This document shows positions 17,287-27,255 of a stretch of 64,000 nt of DNA, piece by piece; position 1 is the first letter of the stretch; every line of letters starts with the position of its first letter. The notes under the pieces are model-generated. The model had not been told where the DNA came from, did not search any database, and was given only the letters and a program-made list of their open reading frames with translations. Made by a program: the position numbers and the translations under genes. Origin of the DNA: Clostridiaceae bacterium (GTDB lineage: Bacteria > Bacillota > Clostridia > Lachnospirales > Lachnospiraceae); NCBI GenBank assembly GCA_910574345.1, contig CAJSZV010000013.1, forward strand, positions 71,372-135,371, read 5' to 3'.

Positions 17287-20200
17287 ATGTGGCGAGACAG
17301 AGAGTACTTCAGAAAAAGAATTATAAGTAGTCTTCTTGCAGCCTTGCTTGTACTGACACCGGCATTCAGCTCCATGGGGAGCATCACGGTGTTTGCGGCG
17401 GAACATGAAGAGGAGAACATCAGCAAGGCAGGGATGGCCTACAAGTATGCGGGAAAAGAGGATGTCCAGATCAGTGTTCTTGCGGAGAATGAGAGTTTTG
17501 CAGCGGGGGAGGAAGTACATCTGAGGGTTTTCATTCTGAATAACACCCAGGAGACACTAAGAGGGGGAAACTTAAAATTTACTGCGTCGGGAATTGAGAA
17601 CGGAAGATTTACAGATCAGATAACTGACGAGACACAAGAACTCCTTCCCGATGAAAATGAGACGGTAGAGACAGCGGAATCAGATGAGGACGCAAAGCTG
17701 GATGGGATAGAAGAGGGGACAGCAGAGAACCAGAATTCGGAAGGACTGCAGGAAGATTCCACAGGGGACGTAAAGCCAGAGGGGATAGAAGGACTTAGTT
17801 TGACGGGGGAGGCGGAACCGGAAGAGAGCATAGAAGAATTGACGGAAGAAAGTCTGGAAGATACAGATGATGAGGATGACGATGTGGAGATCACATCAGA
17901 CGGAAGACGCATTCGCAATATAGTGTTGGAACCGGGTGAGATTTTTGAAGCGGAATTCTTTGGTATGATAGACCCGGATCTGGAGAAGACAGTGAACAGA
18001 ACGATTCGCTTTTCTTTCCAGGGGGAAAATGACAGAGGCTCTGTATCGGGAAGGACGGAATTTGCATACAACACAGGCGTAGCAACCATGCTCCCTGTGG
18101 AGTTTGACAACGACGGCGAACTGTTAACCAATGAAGAGAATACCATGTATCTGCGCACAGTACTTAATGATGATGAACTGGCCGGCCTGTTCAGCGGTCC
18201 TTCTTTTGGAGACGGTGATGATCTGATCGTGATTCCGGGTACTGAGGAGCCAACGGCTACTTCATCCAATGCGTCCAAAGCCACGGATTCTAACGCTTCT
18301 AAGGCTACAAGCTCCAATGCGGAGAAGGCGGACCAATCCAACGACAAGAAGGAGGAAGAGAGCAGCAAAGCGGAAACAGCGGAATCCACAGACGCCGATA
18401 TGTGGGTGACAGCGGGACAGGAATCGGAAGAAACTACAGAGAGCGGAGTTTCCGCTGCTGAAGACACACAGACCACAGAGGCGGAGGAATCAGCTGCAGA
18501 GACAGGAGCGGAAACCGCTGAAGAAGAAACGTCTCCAATAGAAGAAGCCGTGTACAGTGTAATGATGCTGGAAAGCGGTGCAGATGAAACCGTAGATTAT
18601 ATTTTTGAGACAGAGGCTGCGGAATCCGAGCAGGAAACATCGGATTTCGAAAGCAGCGGGACAGCCGAACAGACCGAGGAGGAAACAGAGGATACAAGTG
18701 CCGGTGAAACCGAAGAGGCCGGCGACAGTACAAAAACAGATGCAGGCATTGAAGAATCCTTGGAATCCACCAGCGGGGAAACCATGGAGACCACAGAGGC
18801 CGGCAGTGCAGAAGCAGTGGAGACGACGGCATCTGATCCGGCACAGGTTACAGATCCTGCTGAGACCGAGACTGAGGAGGAAGAGGAAATCCCCGAAGAT
18901 GAAGAATTTGACATAAGGAATATCCGTTATGAGATCACTACATATGGCGTGCGGTTAAGAGGCGCATCCGTAGATACCCATATGGTGAGAAGCAGTAATG
19001 CAGAGCTGGTGACAGCAGTGGGTTTCCGGGTGGCAGATAAGACGGCGCCAGGGCTTTATTTCGGTACGGCAGCAACTTTGATCGAATATAAAAAGAAGAC
19101 CTATAAGACTTCTACAGGATTCTGGTTCTATGTGACAGGTGAGGGAGAAGTCATCCTGACAGGCAGCGTGGACGGAGCCAAGATTGAGGTAAGAGGTCCG
19201 GCGGAATCTTTTCCTGACAGTGAAGAGCTGGAACTTTTAGTAAGCGAGGTTCCGGAAGATAAAGCGGAGATGGTGGCTGCGGCGTTGCAGAAGAAGGCAG
19301 CGGCAGAGGGCATCACTGTCGATAAGATGAAAGCCGTAGATATTAAGATCGTGGCGGACGGAGAGGAAAAGGAACTGGAAGGCGAGGTAACCGTCACATT
19401 TCAGCAGGTGAAGCTGGAGAGACTGGATGGATTGGAGGATGAGGAAGAAACCCACGATGTGGGGGAGAGTGCCATAGAAAAGAATCCTGATGAGACAGAG
19501 GCGGCAGAGGGTACATGGCAGGAACAGACAGGGGAAGGAGAGGCGATTCCCGGAAAAGCAAGGCGGGCAGCAGCCAGGGGAGCGGCACATGCAGATGATG
19601 AAAGGATAGCTGCAGCCAGTGAAGAGGTGCTGGAGGATGCTGACGCTGAGGCCGGGGAAAATATATGGGCGGAAGAGAATAAAGAGAGCAGCGAAGGCAC
19701 TGTGGATGGCAAAAAAGAGCGGAATCTGGCTGTATGGCATCTGGATGAAGAAGCCGGGGAACTGAGCGATATGGGCGGCGATATGGATGAGAATGGTGAT
19801 GTAGTGATGACTACCAATCATTTTTCTATCTTTATCGTGGTGGATATGGGGCAGTTGGGCGGAAATATTACGCTTACCGTAGAACACTGGGGCACTGTGA
19901 AAACAATAGACGGAAATAGTACGGATGCCACACAGCTGATATATGACGGAAGAACAAATGATAGTGGGGAGACGATAGGATATTATACAAAAGATGAAGT
20001 ATTTGACCGAAAAGAGATTGAGATTAGAAAGATTGAGGTGGAAGGTAAAATATATGAAACTGATCGGATAATCGTTCCTAATAAAATGGAATATGATCCA
20101 ATTGAAGAATTGAGCAAAATTTGTCGGGTTATGCCAGATGAACGAAAAAATTATGCTATAACGAAGATTTTGGTATCTTCTAAAGTAGAAGAGAACGTTG

Positions 20201-23145
20201 ATAAAGAGACAAAAGACTGGACAGACGCAGATGAATATGTTGTTGAAACAGATGCTGGTGGTAATATCACAAAGGTTACAAAGGGCGGAGAAGAGGTAGA
20301 AAGCATTAAATTACAAACAGATTCTGTCATTCGATTTGTCTATGAAGAAAGGGTAATAAGTGCTTTGCAGTATCGTCCGGTAACTTTCTATGACTATAAC
20401 ATAAGTGCTGATGAAGGAAAGGGAGGGACAAATGCTAACTCGAACTTTAGCAATTATGATCCGATTTCCAGGCCAAACAAAATAGGAGCAGGGCAGACCT
20501 CGTCAGGCAATAAAAATGAATGGGCAGAGAGCGATTCAGCAGGGAGTGCAAAGACAGAAGATGGATTATATTTGAATCAAGGCAATTACTATAAAAAAGG
20601 CGAATCTTTCCAGTATTTGGACAGTGAAGGTCAGTATGGTTCTGTAGACAGTCTTAAATTGGATCTTTCATTGCCTCGGATTATACCTAATATAGTCCAA
20701 GAGACATTGGATGATAATTATAATTTAAGGTATGGAAGCGGAATTGCGGATCCGGATTTCTTTTTACAAACAGGTGATAATAAAGAAGGTACAGTTCAAT
20801 ATAACAATTATAAGTTGGGATTTGAGCAAAACGGGGATACATATAGATTATCAGCTGTGAAAAGAGATGAAACAATTGTCCTGACTGGCCTTACAAACAT
20901 TATATGTACCGGCAACAACTGGAGAAAAAATTCAGCTATCTATTCTAACAATTTTTGGCCCTTGGATAATGAGGACGGAATAGATGAAAAAGGCAAATCC
21001 GATGAGGCTGATGGAGGAGGAATGCATAATTTTCACTTTGGAATGAGATTTGATTTTAATTTCAGGGTAGGAGATTATGTGGGCCCCATGAATTTCTATT
21101 TCCGTGGGGACGATGATTTCTGGATGTTTGTAGACGGAAAACGGGTAATTGATTTGGGAGGAATTCATTCGGCGCAGGGCCGGGCTGTTGATTTAAAACA
21201 GTGGTTAAAAGATGACGGAGACGGTCAATTAGATAAGGACAAAGTACATCGAGTATCTATTTTTTATATGGAGAGAGGTGGTTTTGGCTCCTGCTGCTAT
21301 ATGCAGTTTACCTTACCTAATTGTGAACCAATCAAGAGCCCTTCAAACCCTCAGACTACGGTGACAGTTAAAAAAGAGTGGGATGATTACAATAACCCTG
21401 AACGTCCCAAAAGCATTGATGTTACTCTTTATCAAAAACTGGATGATGTTGAAATAGATTACGAGACAAAGACATTGAGTGACGCAAATAATTGGCAGTA
21501 TACATGGACGGAACTTCCGACAACATGGCCTAATAATTCGTCGAAACAGTGTACCTACATTGTAAAGGAGGAATCTCTTGAGGGATACAATGGCCGGATT
21601 GTTAAGGCAGATGGTAATAACAAAAACGGATGGGTTATTACTGTGAAAAATACGCTGTCTCCAGAAGTAAAGGTAAAAGTTACGAAGGAATGGGTGGATC
21701 ACAATAATGCCTGCGGTAATCGGCGTCAAAAGCTAAAATTTCAGCTCTACGCAGATGGAGAGATTTATCCAAGTAAAGAAGGCGTTTTGGAAATAGACGG
21801 TTCGGATCAGGCAGGTAATACCTGGGTTGGAACCTTTGAACATCTTCCTAAATATCGCTATGTAATTGAAGACGGTAAAAGAGTAGCTAAAGAAATTCAA
21901 TATACAGTGAGAGAAACCGACAACGAATCTGTGATTGAGGCGAATGAAGACGGAAGCGGAAAGAGTATGTTGTCAGGGAATCATATAGGTGAAAATTATA
22001 AAGTTTTTTATGAAGATAACCAACCTCTGACTGACGATGAGATGGAAGATAATTATGTCGCCCATACAAAAGTAACAAATATTCACAAACATAGGCTGGA
22101 AGCTGAAAAGATCTGGGATGATCAGACCAATGCCTTACCATATATATCTCTTTATGAAGTAAATCAAGATGAAACGATAGTTCGTATAGAAAATACGGTT
22201 CGCCTGATGGAAAAGAAAGATAATAAGATTATTGCAGTATTTGAGGAATTGGATCCGGCGAAAACCTATACAGTTCGAGAACTGCAAGAAATTCTTTCCA
22301 AAGACGGTCAGCCCCCGGCTGATACAGAATATGATTTCGCAGAAGGAGGCAAATACTTTAGGGCAGTTGACGAAGGCGGACTTTATCAAAATACTTATGA
22401 GGTAAGCTACAATGGCCCCCACAATAAAGGTAATAATACATTTCCATGTATCCAGGTTGTAACAATACAAAATAGTTTGAGGAGAGCCCGACTCCGGGTC
22501 GCCAAATGGATTACCAACTGGAATGATGAGTCCTTAGATTACAATGATCTGCTGGAAGATGAGTTTATCGTTAAAGTAAACAGACAGATTCCGGAAGATG
22601 AGAATGTACCGGAGGTGTTAAAAAAGCCATTTGAGACAGGAGTGGTTCTGAATCATGCCGGGACAAAAGAAGGGGCAGCGGATCCTGCGAAGTTCAGCGG
22701 ATATATAGAAGTTCTGGTAAGGGAAGAGGGAGACACATTTAATGTGAGCGAGATCATCCCGAAAGAGTATGGAAAGGTGGGTATTCGCTATATATCAAAT
22801 TATACAGGCGGACCCATATCTGCAGGTGATGATATGATCTCACAATCTGATACGATTACCGTGCATCCCGGAGATGACGGGCTGATTATTGTCTATAATC
22901 AGTTTGACCATCAGGATTATTTCCATCATGATGCCAGTGCTGATAATGACTTTGCTCAGGGATTAAGGGCTGAATCAATAAAATCATCAAGTCAGCAGAC
23001 GGGCAGATCGACAAGCAGGTCAAGAGGCGGAACGTTGCCTTTAGAGCCGGAACCTGTGAATATGCTCAGTTTATTGCCAGGAGAACTTCTGATCGTGGAG
23101 CGGGAAGAGGAAGAAGAACTGGACGAAGATGACAGACTGGTGTAA
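17287..23145 (+). CDS. Giant secreted adhesin with fibro-slime and Cna-B-type domains
   Basis: 1,952 residues. A signal peptide (MWRDREYFRKRIISSLLAALLVLT, then ITVFAA) leads into a beta-rich segment. A long Glu/Thr/Ser-rich low-complexity stretch is encoded about 17630-18900, then two folded segments. About 20340-21320 encodes a fibro-slime/PA14-like domain (FRGDDDFWMFVDGKRVIDLGG). From 21350 to about 22470 follow three Cna-B-type pilin repeats (TVTVKKEWDDYNNPERP, VKVKVTKEWVDHNN, LEAEKIWDDQT). The C terminus is acidic (REEEEELDEDDRLV), with no LPXTG motif and no terminal membrane helix. ATG 17287 is chosen because AGAGAGG precedes it; ATG 17224 lies inside the upstream gene. It probably forms the tip or shaft of a surface fibre, but its anchoring is unclear. 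Confidence 0.83.
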   Translation: MWRDREYFRKRIISSLLAALLVLTPAFSSMGSITVFAAEHEEENISKAGMAYKYAGKEDVQISVLAENESFAAGEEVHLRVFILNNTQETLRGGNLKFTASGIENGRFTDQITDETQELLPDENETVETAESDEDAKLDGIEEGTAENQNSEGLQEDSTGDVKPEGIEGLSLTGEAEPEESIEELTEESLEDTDDEDDDVEITSDGRRIRNIVLEPGEIFEAEFFGMIDPDLEKTVNRTIRFSFQGENDRGSVSGRTEFAYNTGVATMLPVEFDNDGELLTNEENTMYLRTVLNDDELAGLFSGPSFGDGDDLIVIPGTEEPTATSSNASKATDSNASKATSSNAEKADQSNDKKEEESSKAETAESTDADMWVTAGQESEETTESGVSAAEDTQTTEAEESAAETGAETAEEETSPIEEAVYSVMMLESGADETVDYIFETEAAESEQETSDFESSGTAEQTEEETEDTSAGETEEAGDSTKTDAGIEESLESTSGETMETTEAGSAEAVETTASDPAQVTDPAETETEEEEEIPEDEEFDIRNIRYEITTYGVRLRGASVDTHMVRSSNAELVTAVGFRVADKTAPGLYFGTAATLIEYKKKTYKTSTGFWFYVTGEGEVILTGSVDGAKIEVRGPAESFPDSEELELLVSEVPEDKAEMVAAALQKKAAAEGITVDKMKAVDIKIVADGEEKELEGEVTVTFQQVKLERLDGLEDEEETHDVGESAIEKNPDETEAAEGTWQEQTGEGEAIPGKARRAAARGAAHADDERIAAASEEVLEDADAEAGENIWAEENKESSEGTVDGKKERNLAVWHLDEEAGELSDMGGDMDENGDVVMTTNHFSIFIVVDMGQLGGNITLTVEHWGTVKTIDGNSTDATQLIYDGRTNDSGETIGYYTKDEVFDRKEIEIRKIEVEGKIYETDRIIVPNKMEYDPIEELSKICRVMPDERKNYAITKILVSSKVEENVDKETKDWTDADEYVVETDAGGNITKVTKGGEEVESIKLQTDSVIRFVYEERVISALQYRPVTFYDYNISADEGKGGTNANSNFSNYDPISRPNKIGAGQTSSGNKNEWAESDSAGSAKTEDGLYLNQGNYYKKGESFQYLDSEGQYGSVDSLKLDLSLPRIIPNIVQETLDDNYNLRYGSGIADPDFFLQTGDNKEGTVQYNNYKLGFEQNGDTYRLSAVKRDETIVLTGLTNIICTGNNWRKNSAIYSNNFWPLDNEDGIDEKGKSDEADGGGMHNFHFGMRFDFNFRVGDYVGPMNFYFRGDDDFWMFVDGKRVIDLGGIHSAQGRAVDLKQWLKDDGDGQLDKDKVHRVSIFYMERGGFGSCCYMQFTLPNCEPIKSPSNPQTTVTVKKEWDDYNNPERPKSIDVTLYQKLDDVEIDYETKTLSDANNWQYTWTELPTTWPNNSSKQCTYIVKEESLEGYNGRIVKADGNNKNGWVITVKNTLSPEVKVKVTKEWVDHNNACGNRRQKLKFQLYADGEIYPSKEGVLEIDGSDQAGNTWVGTFEHLPKYRYVIEDGKRVAKEIQYTVRETDNESVIEANEDGSGKSMLSGNHIGENYKVFYEDNQPLTDDEMEDNYVAHTKVTNIHKHRLEAEKIWDDQTNALPYISLYEVNQDETIVRIENTVRLMEKKDNKIIAVFEELDPAKTYTVRELQEILSKDGQPPADTEYDFAEGGKYFRAVDEGGLYQNTYEVSYNGPHNKGNNTFPCIQVVTIQNSLRRARLRVAKWITNWNDESLDYNDLLEDEFIVKVNRQIPEDENVPEVLKKPFETGVVLNHAGTKEGAADPAKFSGYIEVLVREEGDTFNVSEIIPKEYGKVGIRYISNYTGGPISAGDDMISQSDTITVHPGDDGLIIVYNQFDHQDYFHHDASADNDFAQGLRAESIKSSSQQTGRSTSRSRGGTLPLEPEPVNMLSLLPGELLIVEREEEEELDEDDRLV

Positions 23146-23158
23146 AGGAGGAACTGCT

Positions 23159-23779
23159 ATGGTTGATATATTAAAGAAAATAAAGATCAGGGCAATTCTT
23201 CCGGCCGCCGCCCTTTTAGCGGCGGCGGCTATAGGAACCACTTATGCATGGCAGACATGGGATCTGGATATAAAAAATGAATTGAAATCCCATGAAACCA
23301 TAGTTGAGGTAGTCGAGAACTTTGACAAAGAGAATCCCTTTGATCATAAAGAAGTCGCCTTCAGAAATAATGGTTCCTCTTCTGTATTTCTCAGATACAG
23401 CTATACCGAATATTGGGAAAAAGACGGGTATATTCTTTCCAACCGGCTCAGTGACGGCACGGAGATAGCTGTGAAGGCATGGGTGAACAGTGATCAGTGG
23501 GAGAAGATAGATGACGGGTGGTTTTACTATAACAAGATACTGAAACAAGGTGATTCCACGGATAAGATCCTTGAGAAAGTTACTCTCCCCACTGATTTCG
23601 ATACTGCACATCCAGAATATATAGGTGCTTCCTATCACTTGTATTTTAAAGTGGAAGCGGTTCAATGCAGCGACGGTAACAATACATTGAACAGCGAAGC
23701 GGTTAATGCGGATGCTACAGAGAAATTGTTTGGGCGAAAGGCAGTTGTTGATCATAAGGGCAGAGTGACATGGGATTAA
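23159..23779 (+). CDS. TasA/BsaA-like SipW-dependent surface protein (paralogue 1)
   Basis: 206 residues starting at ATG 23159, with AAAGGAGG upstream. A hydrophobic N-terminal segment (LPAAALLAAAAIGTTYAW) ends in the T-Y-A-W pattern typical of SipW-processed TasA and camelysin-type proteins. The mature part is beta-rich, with FRNNGSSSVFLRYSYTEYW, the counterpart of the NTG...VRVKL core of its paralogues, and DGWFYYNKILKQGDSTDKIL. It is the shortest and most divergent of five paralogues here. Such proteins polymerise into amyloid-like or donor-strand fibres in Bacillus. It starts 13 bases after the adhesin stop. Confidence 0.8.
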   Translation: MVDILKKIKIRAILPAAALLAAAAIGTTYAWQTWDLDIKNELKSHETIVEVVENFDKENPFDHKEVAFRNNGSSSVFLRYSYTEYWEKDGYILSNRLSDGTEIAVKAWVNSDQWEKIDDGWFYYNKILKQGDSTDKILEKVTLPTDFDTAHPEYIGASYHLYFKVEAVQCSDGNNTLNSEAVNADATEKLFGRKAVVDHKGRVTWD

Positions 23780-23793
23780 AAGGAGGAAGAGGA

Positions 23794-24552
23794 GTGGTGC
23801 AGATAAGCAAAAAAGCTAAAAAAATCCTGATTGTCCTCGGACTCCTGACAATCGCTGTCATTGGTTTGACTTTAGCTTATTACAGCGGTCAAGAGGAATT
23901 TGAAAATGAATTTCATGTAAAAGAGCCAGGAGTGGCAATCTACGAAAAATTTAATCCCACAGATTGGTGGGTACCGGGTGAGGAGAAATCCAAGCAGGCA
24001 TGGTTTACCAATACCGGTGAGATGGATATGCTGCTCAGATTCAAGATAACACCGGAATGGGTAGAGAAACCAAAAGATAAAAATGGCATTGTCCTGCCGG
24101 ATGAAAAAATTAAGCCGATTGATGAGGTAATAACTCTTTATTGGAAGGACAGCACAGGAGGGACTCCAATCGCACTGCCGAAAGCTTCCGAGGATAATCC
24201 GGTTATTATGCCTGAGGAGGGCTCAGCATTTGACTTCATAGCAATTTATGACAGGACTGAAAAGACTACCTATTATTATTACAAAAAGGTATTGAAAGCA
24301 AAGGGCTCCAATCAAAGTTCTACTCAGCATGTACTGGAATCCGTAAAGTTTTCAGAGAACCTGTCCAATGACGGCCACAAGAATTCCGACTACTCCAATG
24401 TCCAGATTGATTTGACCATAGCCGGAGAGACGGTTCTGGTGGATGAGAGAGCAGTGGAGGAGCAGTGGCCGGGAGTTACGGTGTCATTTACAAAGAATTC
24501 TGAGGGTGCCGTTTCAGAAGTGAATTGGAGCAGGGCTGGTGACGGAGAATAA
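23794..24552 (+). CDS. TasA/BsaA-like SipW-dependent surface protein (paralogue 2)
   Basis: 252 residues from a GTG at 23794. The AGGAGG at 23780-23785 decides the start; an ATG at 23770 overlaps the previous gene and precedes the ribosome site, and a GTG at 23797 is equally possible. The N-terminal signal KKILIVLGLLTIAVIGLTLAYYSG is followed by EKFNPTDWWVPGEEKSKQAWFTNTGEMDMLLRFKI, the W-x-PG...NTG...R core of the family, and TTYYYYKKVLKAKGSNQSS. It overlaps the end of the preceding paralogue and is probably translated in tandem with it. Confidence 0.82.
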   Translation: MVQISKKAKKILIVLGLLTIAVIGLTLAYYSGQEEFENEFHVKEPGVAIYEKFNPTDWWVPGEEKSKQAWFTNTGEMDMLLRFKITPEWVEKPKDKNGIVLPDEKIKPIDEVITLYWKDSTGGTPIALPKASEDNPVIMPEEGSAFDFIAIYDRTEKTTYYYYKKVLKAKGSNQSSTQHVLESVKFSENLSNDGHKNSDYSNVQIDLTIAGETVLVDERAVEEQWPGVTVSFTKNSEGAVSEVNWSRAGDGE

Positions 24553-24604
24553 GCATCTTTTGCTCAGGATGGAAAACATGAGCTGACAATAAAGCAAGGG
24601 ACTC

Positions 24605-24650
24605 AAAACTGCTGCGGATAATAGGTAAAACCCTTTGAAGCAGCAAGAAT
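24605..24650 (+). other. Gap between paralogues 2 and 3 with a small stem
   Basis: The 119-base gap (24553-24671) is the longest between fibre genes. TGCTGC (24610-24615) can pair with GCAGCA (24640-24645). There is no T run, so termination is unlikely. It could be a processing or mRNA-stability element that sets subunit ratios, but this is a guess. Confidence 0.25.
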
Positions 24651-24671
24651 GCAAAAAGGAAGGATGGTAGT

Positions 24672-25655
24672 ATGAACAAAAAGATTGTCGGAGTGGTAGG
24701 CTTGGCCTCTGTAGCGTTGGTAGGAGGAACATTTGCCTATTTCACACAGTCAACAACGATTGACAACCCATTTGACACTGCAAATTATCAGACTGTGGTG
24801 ACGGAGGATTTCGTACCGGAAGACGGTGAGGACTGGCAGCCGGGCGCGGAGGTTAACAAGGATCTGTATGTACAGAATACAGGCGACAGAGAAGTGGTTG
24901 TCCGGGTGAAGCTGGAGGATTACTGGTATAGAGGAGACAGTCTGATCACAAAAGCTCAGGGAGACGGGGCGAATACCTTTGTTGAACTGTTCGGAGAACC
25001 GGTTATAAGGCATCCGGGTGCAACAGAAAACGGAACAGAAACATTCCAGCTGAATCCAGATGACGGTGAGACCGAAGGGGACGCAACCGTAGTGTTTAAA
25101 ACCTTTGAAAATACGGACAAGTGGGCGTTTAATGAGGAAGACGGTTATTTCTATTACAAGACAACTCTGGCGGCAGGAGCTTCTACAGAAAAGTTCCTGG
25201 ATAAGGTTCAGTTGGATCCTCAGCTTGACTTAGGTCTTTTCAACACGATGATTTATTCAAAGGTTGCTGAAAAGGGAACGAATCAGGAGATTAATGTTCC
25301 GGAAGATGTAACCGATATAGACCAATTTATGAACGATAATGGATGGACATGGATAAAAAAAGAAGAAGGTAAGGATGTCAGCGTTATCCCCACAAGTATT
25401 GAATTATTCAACCAAATGGCAGGGACAGATCATACAAAAGAGAGCCTGTTAGCAAACAATCAGGGCATTTATACGACTGCTGTGACAAGAGCAGAATCTG
25501 ACAAACAGGGATACGGCGATGCAAAGTACATATTGCGCATTAAAGTTGAGACTGTGCAGGCTACGGATAAGGCAGTTCAGGCAACTTTTGAAAAGGTAGG
25601 AGCTGTTATGGATGAGCTGAACTGGAATCTCTTCGCAGAAAATTTGGAGAATTAG
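24672..25655 (+). CDS. TasA/BsaA-like SipW-dependent surface protein (paralogue 3)
   Basis: 327 residues. The signal MNKKIVGVVGLASVALVGGTFAYFTQST is the archetypal SipW substrate pattern, with cleavage expected near TFAYF. The core reads NPFDTANYQTVVTEDFVPE, then DWQPGAEVNKDLYVQNTGDREVVVRVKLEDYW, and later GYFYYKTTLAAGASTEKFLDKVQL. It is the closest relative of paralogue 4, 60 bases downstream, and these two are the most likely major subunits. A good ribosome site AAGGAAGG precedes the ATG. Confidence 0.86.
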   Translation: MNKKIVGVVGLASVALVGGTFAYFTQSTTIDNPFDTANYQTVVTEDFVPEDGEDWQPGAEVNKDLYVQNTGDREVVVRVKLEDYWYRGDSLITKAQGDGANTFVELFGEPVIRHPGATENGTETFQLNPDDGETEGDATVVFKTFENTDKWAFNEEDGYFYYKTTLAAGASTEKFLDKVQLDPQLDLGLFNTMIYSKVAEKGTNQEINVPEDVTDIDQFMNDNGWTWIKKEEGKDVSVIPTSIELFNQMAGTDHTKESLLANNQGIYTTAVTRAESDKQGYGDAKYILRIKVETVQATDKAVQATFEKVGAVMDELNWNLFAENLEN

Positions 25656-25715
25656 CCGACAACAATGTTTCCATAAAAATAAGTGAAATATTATAGTAAG
25701 AGGAGAATAAATATT

Positions 25716-26678
25716 ATGAAGAGCAAGAAAATTTATGGTTTGGCAGGCATAGCAGGATTGGTAGCCATAGGTGGAACATTTGCATATTACAGTGCAGAAC
25801 AGACCTTTAACAACCCATTTAATACCACAAACTACAGTACGTCCGCAACAGAGAAGTTCAATCCAAATGGAGACAACAATAATTGGGAGCCAGGCTCAAC
25901 GGTTGATAAGGAAGTCTTTGCGACCAATACAGGCGATGGCGATGTATGGGTTCGCGTAAAGTTTGATGAGGCATGGATGCGTGAAGGGAGCCTGATACCG
26001 GTATTCGGTCTTGACCCAAAAGCGACTCATCAGTTTGGCTCAATAGACGGTCTTGGCAAATTTGGCGTAGCAGGTGCACAAGATGGAATTACGGCATCTA
26101 ATTCAAGTAGTCATCAGGGAGTGGGAGATGAGTACGAAACAGACGGCGTGACCGAGAGAGATATCGGCTCTGTTGTAATGAAAAATTTCGCTGATGGCTG
26201 GGATAACAATTGGACCTTTAATCCCAAAGACGGGTATTTTTATTATAAGACAGTACTGAAAAAAAATGATAGCACACAGCTGCTTCTTGATTCTGTAACC
26301 CTTTGCAGCGACACGGATATGGGGCATTTTCTGGAACCCGTATACTATATTGCCGTTGAGGAAGGAGCGGCCCAACCGAAGTTTGATGTAGAGGAGTGGG
26401 TAAAGAATGGGGATGTGAACAAAGAATTTGGTAGCTGGAAACTAGGGGTACCAAGCAAAGACGATCCTTCTCTTAAAGGTAAAGACGTATATACATACAA
26501 GGGGCATATTTTAGATAAGGAGGCTCTTGGATATGCAAAAGCGGATTATCAGCTGGATATTACGGTAGAGTTCCTTCAGACAACTGAGGAGGGCGAAATT
26601 ATTACTAATTCAGGGTGGGATCAGGACTTCCTGCCAACAAGTTCCTCAACTGAATCAACTACCCAAAACGGAAATTAA
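25716..26678 (+). CDS. TasA/BsaA-like SipW-dependent surface protein (paralogue 4)
   Basis: 320 residues from ATG 25716, which has AGAGGAGA upstream; an in-frame GTG at 25683 lies ahead of that site and is rejected. The signal KKIYGLAGIAGLVAIGGTFAYYSAEQTF is followed by NPFNTTNYSTSATEKFNPN and WEPGSTVDKEVFATNTGDGDVWVRVKFDEAWMREGS, nearly the same plan as paralogue 3. The tail is Ser/Thr-rich (LPTSSSTESTTQNGN) with no sorting signal, so it must be held in the fibre by subunit contacts. Confidence 0.86.
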   Translation: MKSKKIYGLAGIAGLVAIGGTFAYYSAEQTFNNPFNTTNYSTSATEKFNPNGDNNNWEPGSTVDKEVFATNTGDGDVWVRVKFDEAWMREGSLIPVFGLDPKATHQFGSIDGLGKFGVAGAQDGITASNSSSHQGVGDEYETDGVTERDIGSVVMKNFADGWDNNWTFNPKDGYFYYKTVLKKNDSTQLLLDSVTLCSDTDMGHFLEPVYYIAVEEGAAQPKFDVEEWVKNGDVNKEFGSWKLGVPSKDDPSLKGKDVYTYKGHILDKEALGYAKADYQLDITVEFLQTTEEGEIITNSGWDQDFLPTSSSTESTTQNGN

Positions 26679-26701
26679 AATCACAACAGGACATCTAATC
26701 G

Positions 26702-27223
26702 ATGAAGACACTCAAACACATAACAAACTTTTTATGCATAATCGTATATGTCTGCATCATAGGGTTTCTGGCCATAGCTGCCCCATTGGCATTGGGTTAC
26801 CATCCTGTCGTTGTTCTCAGCGGCAGTATGGAGCCCACATACCATGTGGGCAGTGTCATATACTATAAGGCCGCCCCGTTTGAGCAGATTAATGTTGGCG
26901 ATCCCATTACCTTTGTAGGTGCAGAGGGAGGGGCTATGGTCACTCACCGGGTGGTGGAGAAAGACGAAGCTGCCAGAGCTTTCGGAACAGAAGGCGATGC
27001 CAACGACGGAAGAGATCCAGGTATGGTGCCCTATTCCAATGTAGTGGGAAAAGCCGGTAAGATCAGTATCCCATATGGGGGATATTTTGTAAATTATGGA
27101 AAACAGCCTTTTGTCATAGCGATCATGGTAATCATTCTTCTGGCGGGAACCGTGGTAGATCATTTGGCAAAAGAAGAGAAAAAGGACAGTAAGGGTCAGA
27201 AAGAACAGGGAACGCAGCAGTAG
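26702..27223 (+). CDS. sipW: Signal peptidase I, SipW (ER-type) family
   Basis: 173 residues with an N-terminal membrane helix (about 8-32) and a second near 140-160. It has the Ser-His dyad of the eukaryotic/archaeal-type signal peptidases: S42 in LSGSMEP and H82 in THRVVE, instead of the Ser-Lys dyad of ordinary bacterial LepB. SipW processes TasA-type fibre proteins in Bacillus. It sits among five genes whose signal ends fit SipW, so they are the expected substrates. It lies 23 bases after paralogue 4. Confidence 0.93.
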   Translation: MKTLKHITNFLCIIVYVCIIGFLAIAAPLALGYHPVVVLSGSMEPTYHVGSVIYYKAAPFEQINVGDPITFVGAEGGAMVTHRVVEKDEAARAFGTEGDANDGRDPGMVPYSNVVGKAGKISIPYGGYFVNYGKQPFVIAIMVIILLAGTVVDHLAKEEKKDSKGQKEQGTQQ

Positions 27224-27255
27224 AAGGCCAGCGGGCCATACTGACAGGAGATTGT

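Noticed and set aside
17616..18914. Long serine-rich minus-strand frames inside the giant adhesin gene
   Set aside because: They are the mirror of the Glu/Thr/Ser-rich repeats of the coding strand. They have no ribosome site, no promoter and low complexity.
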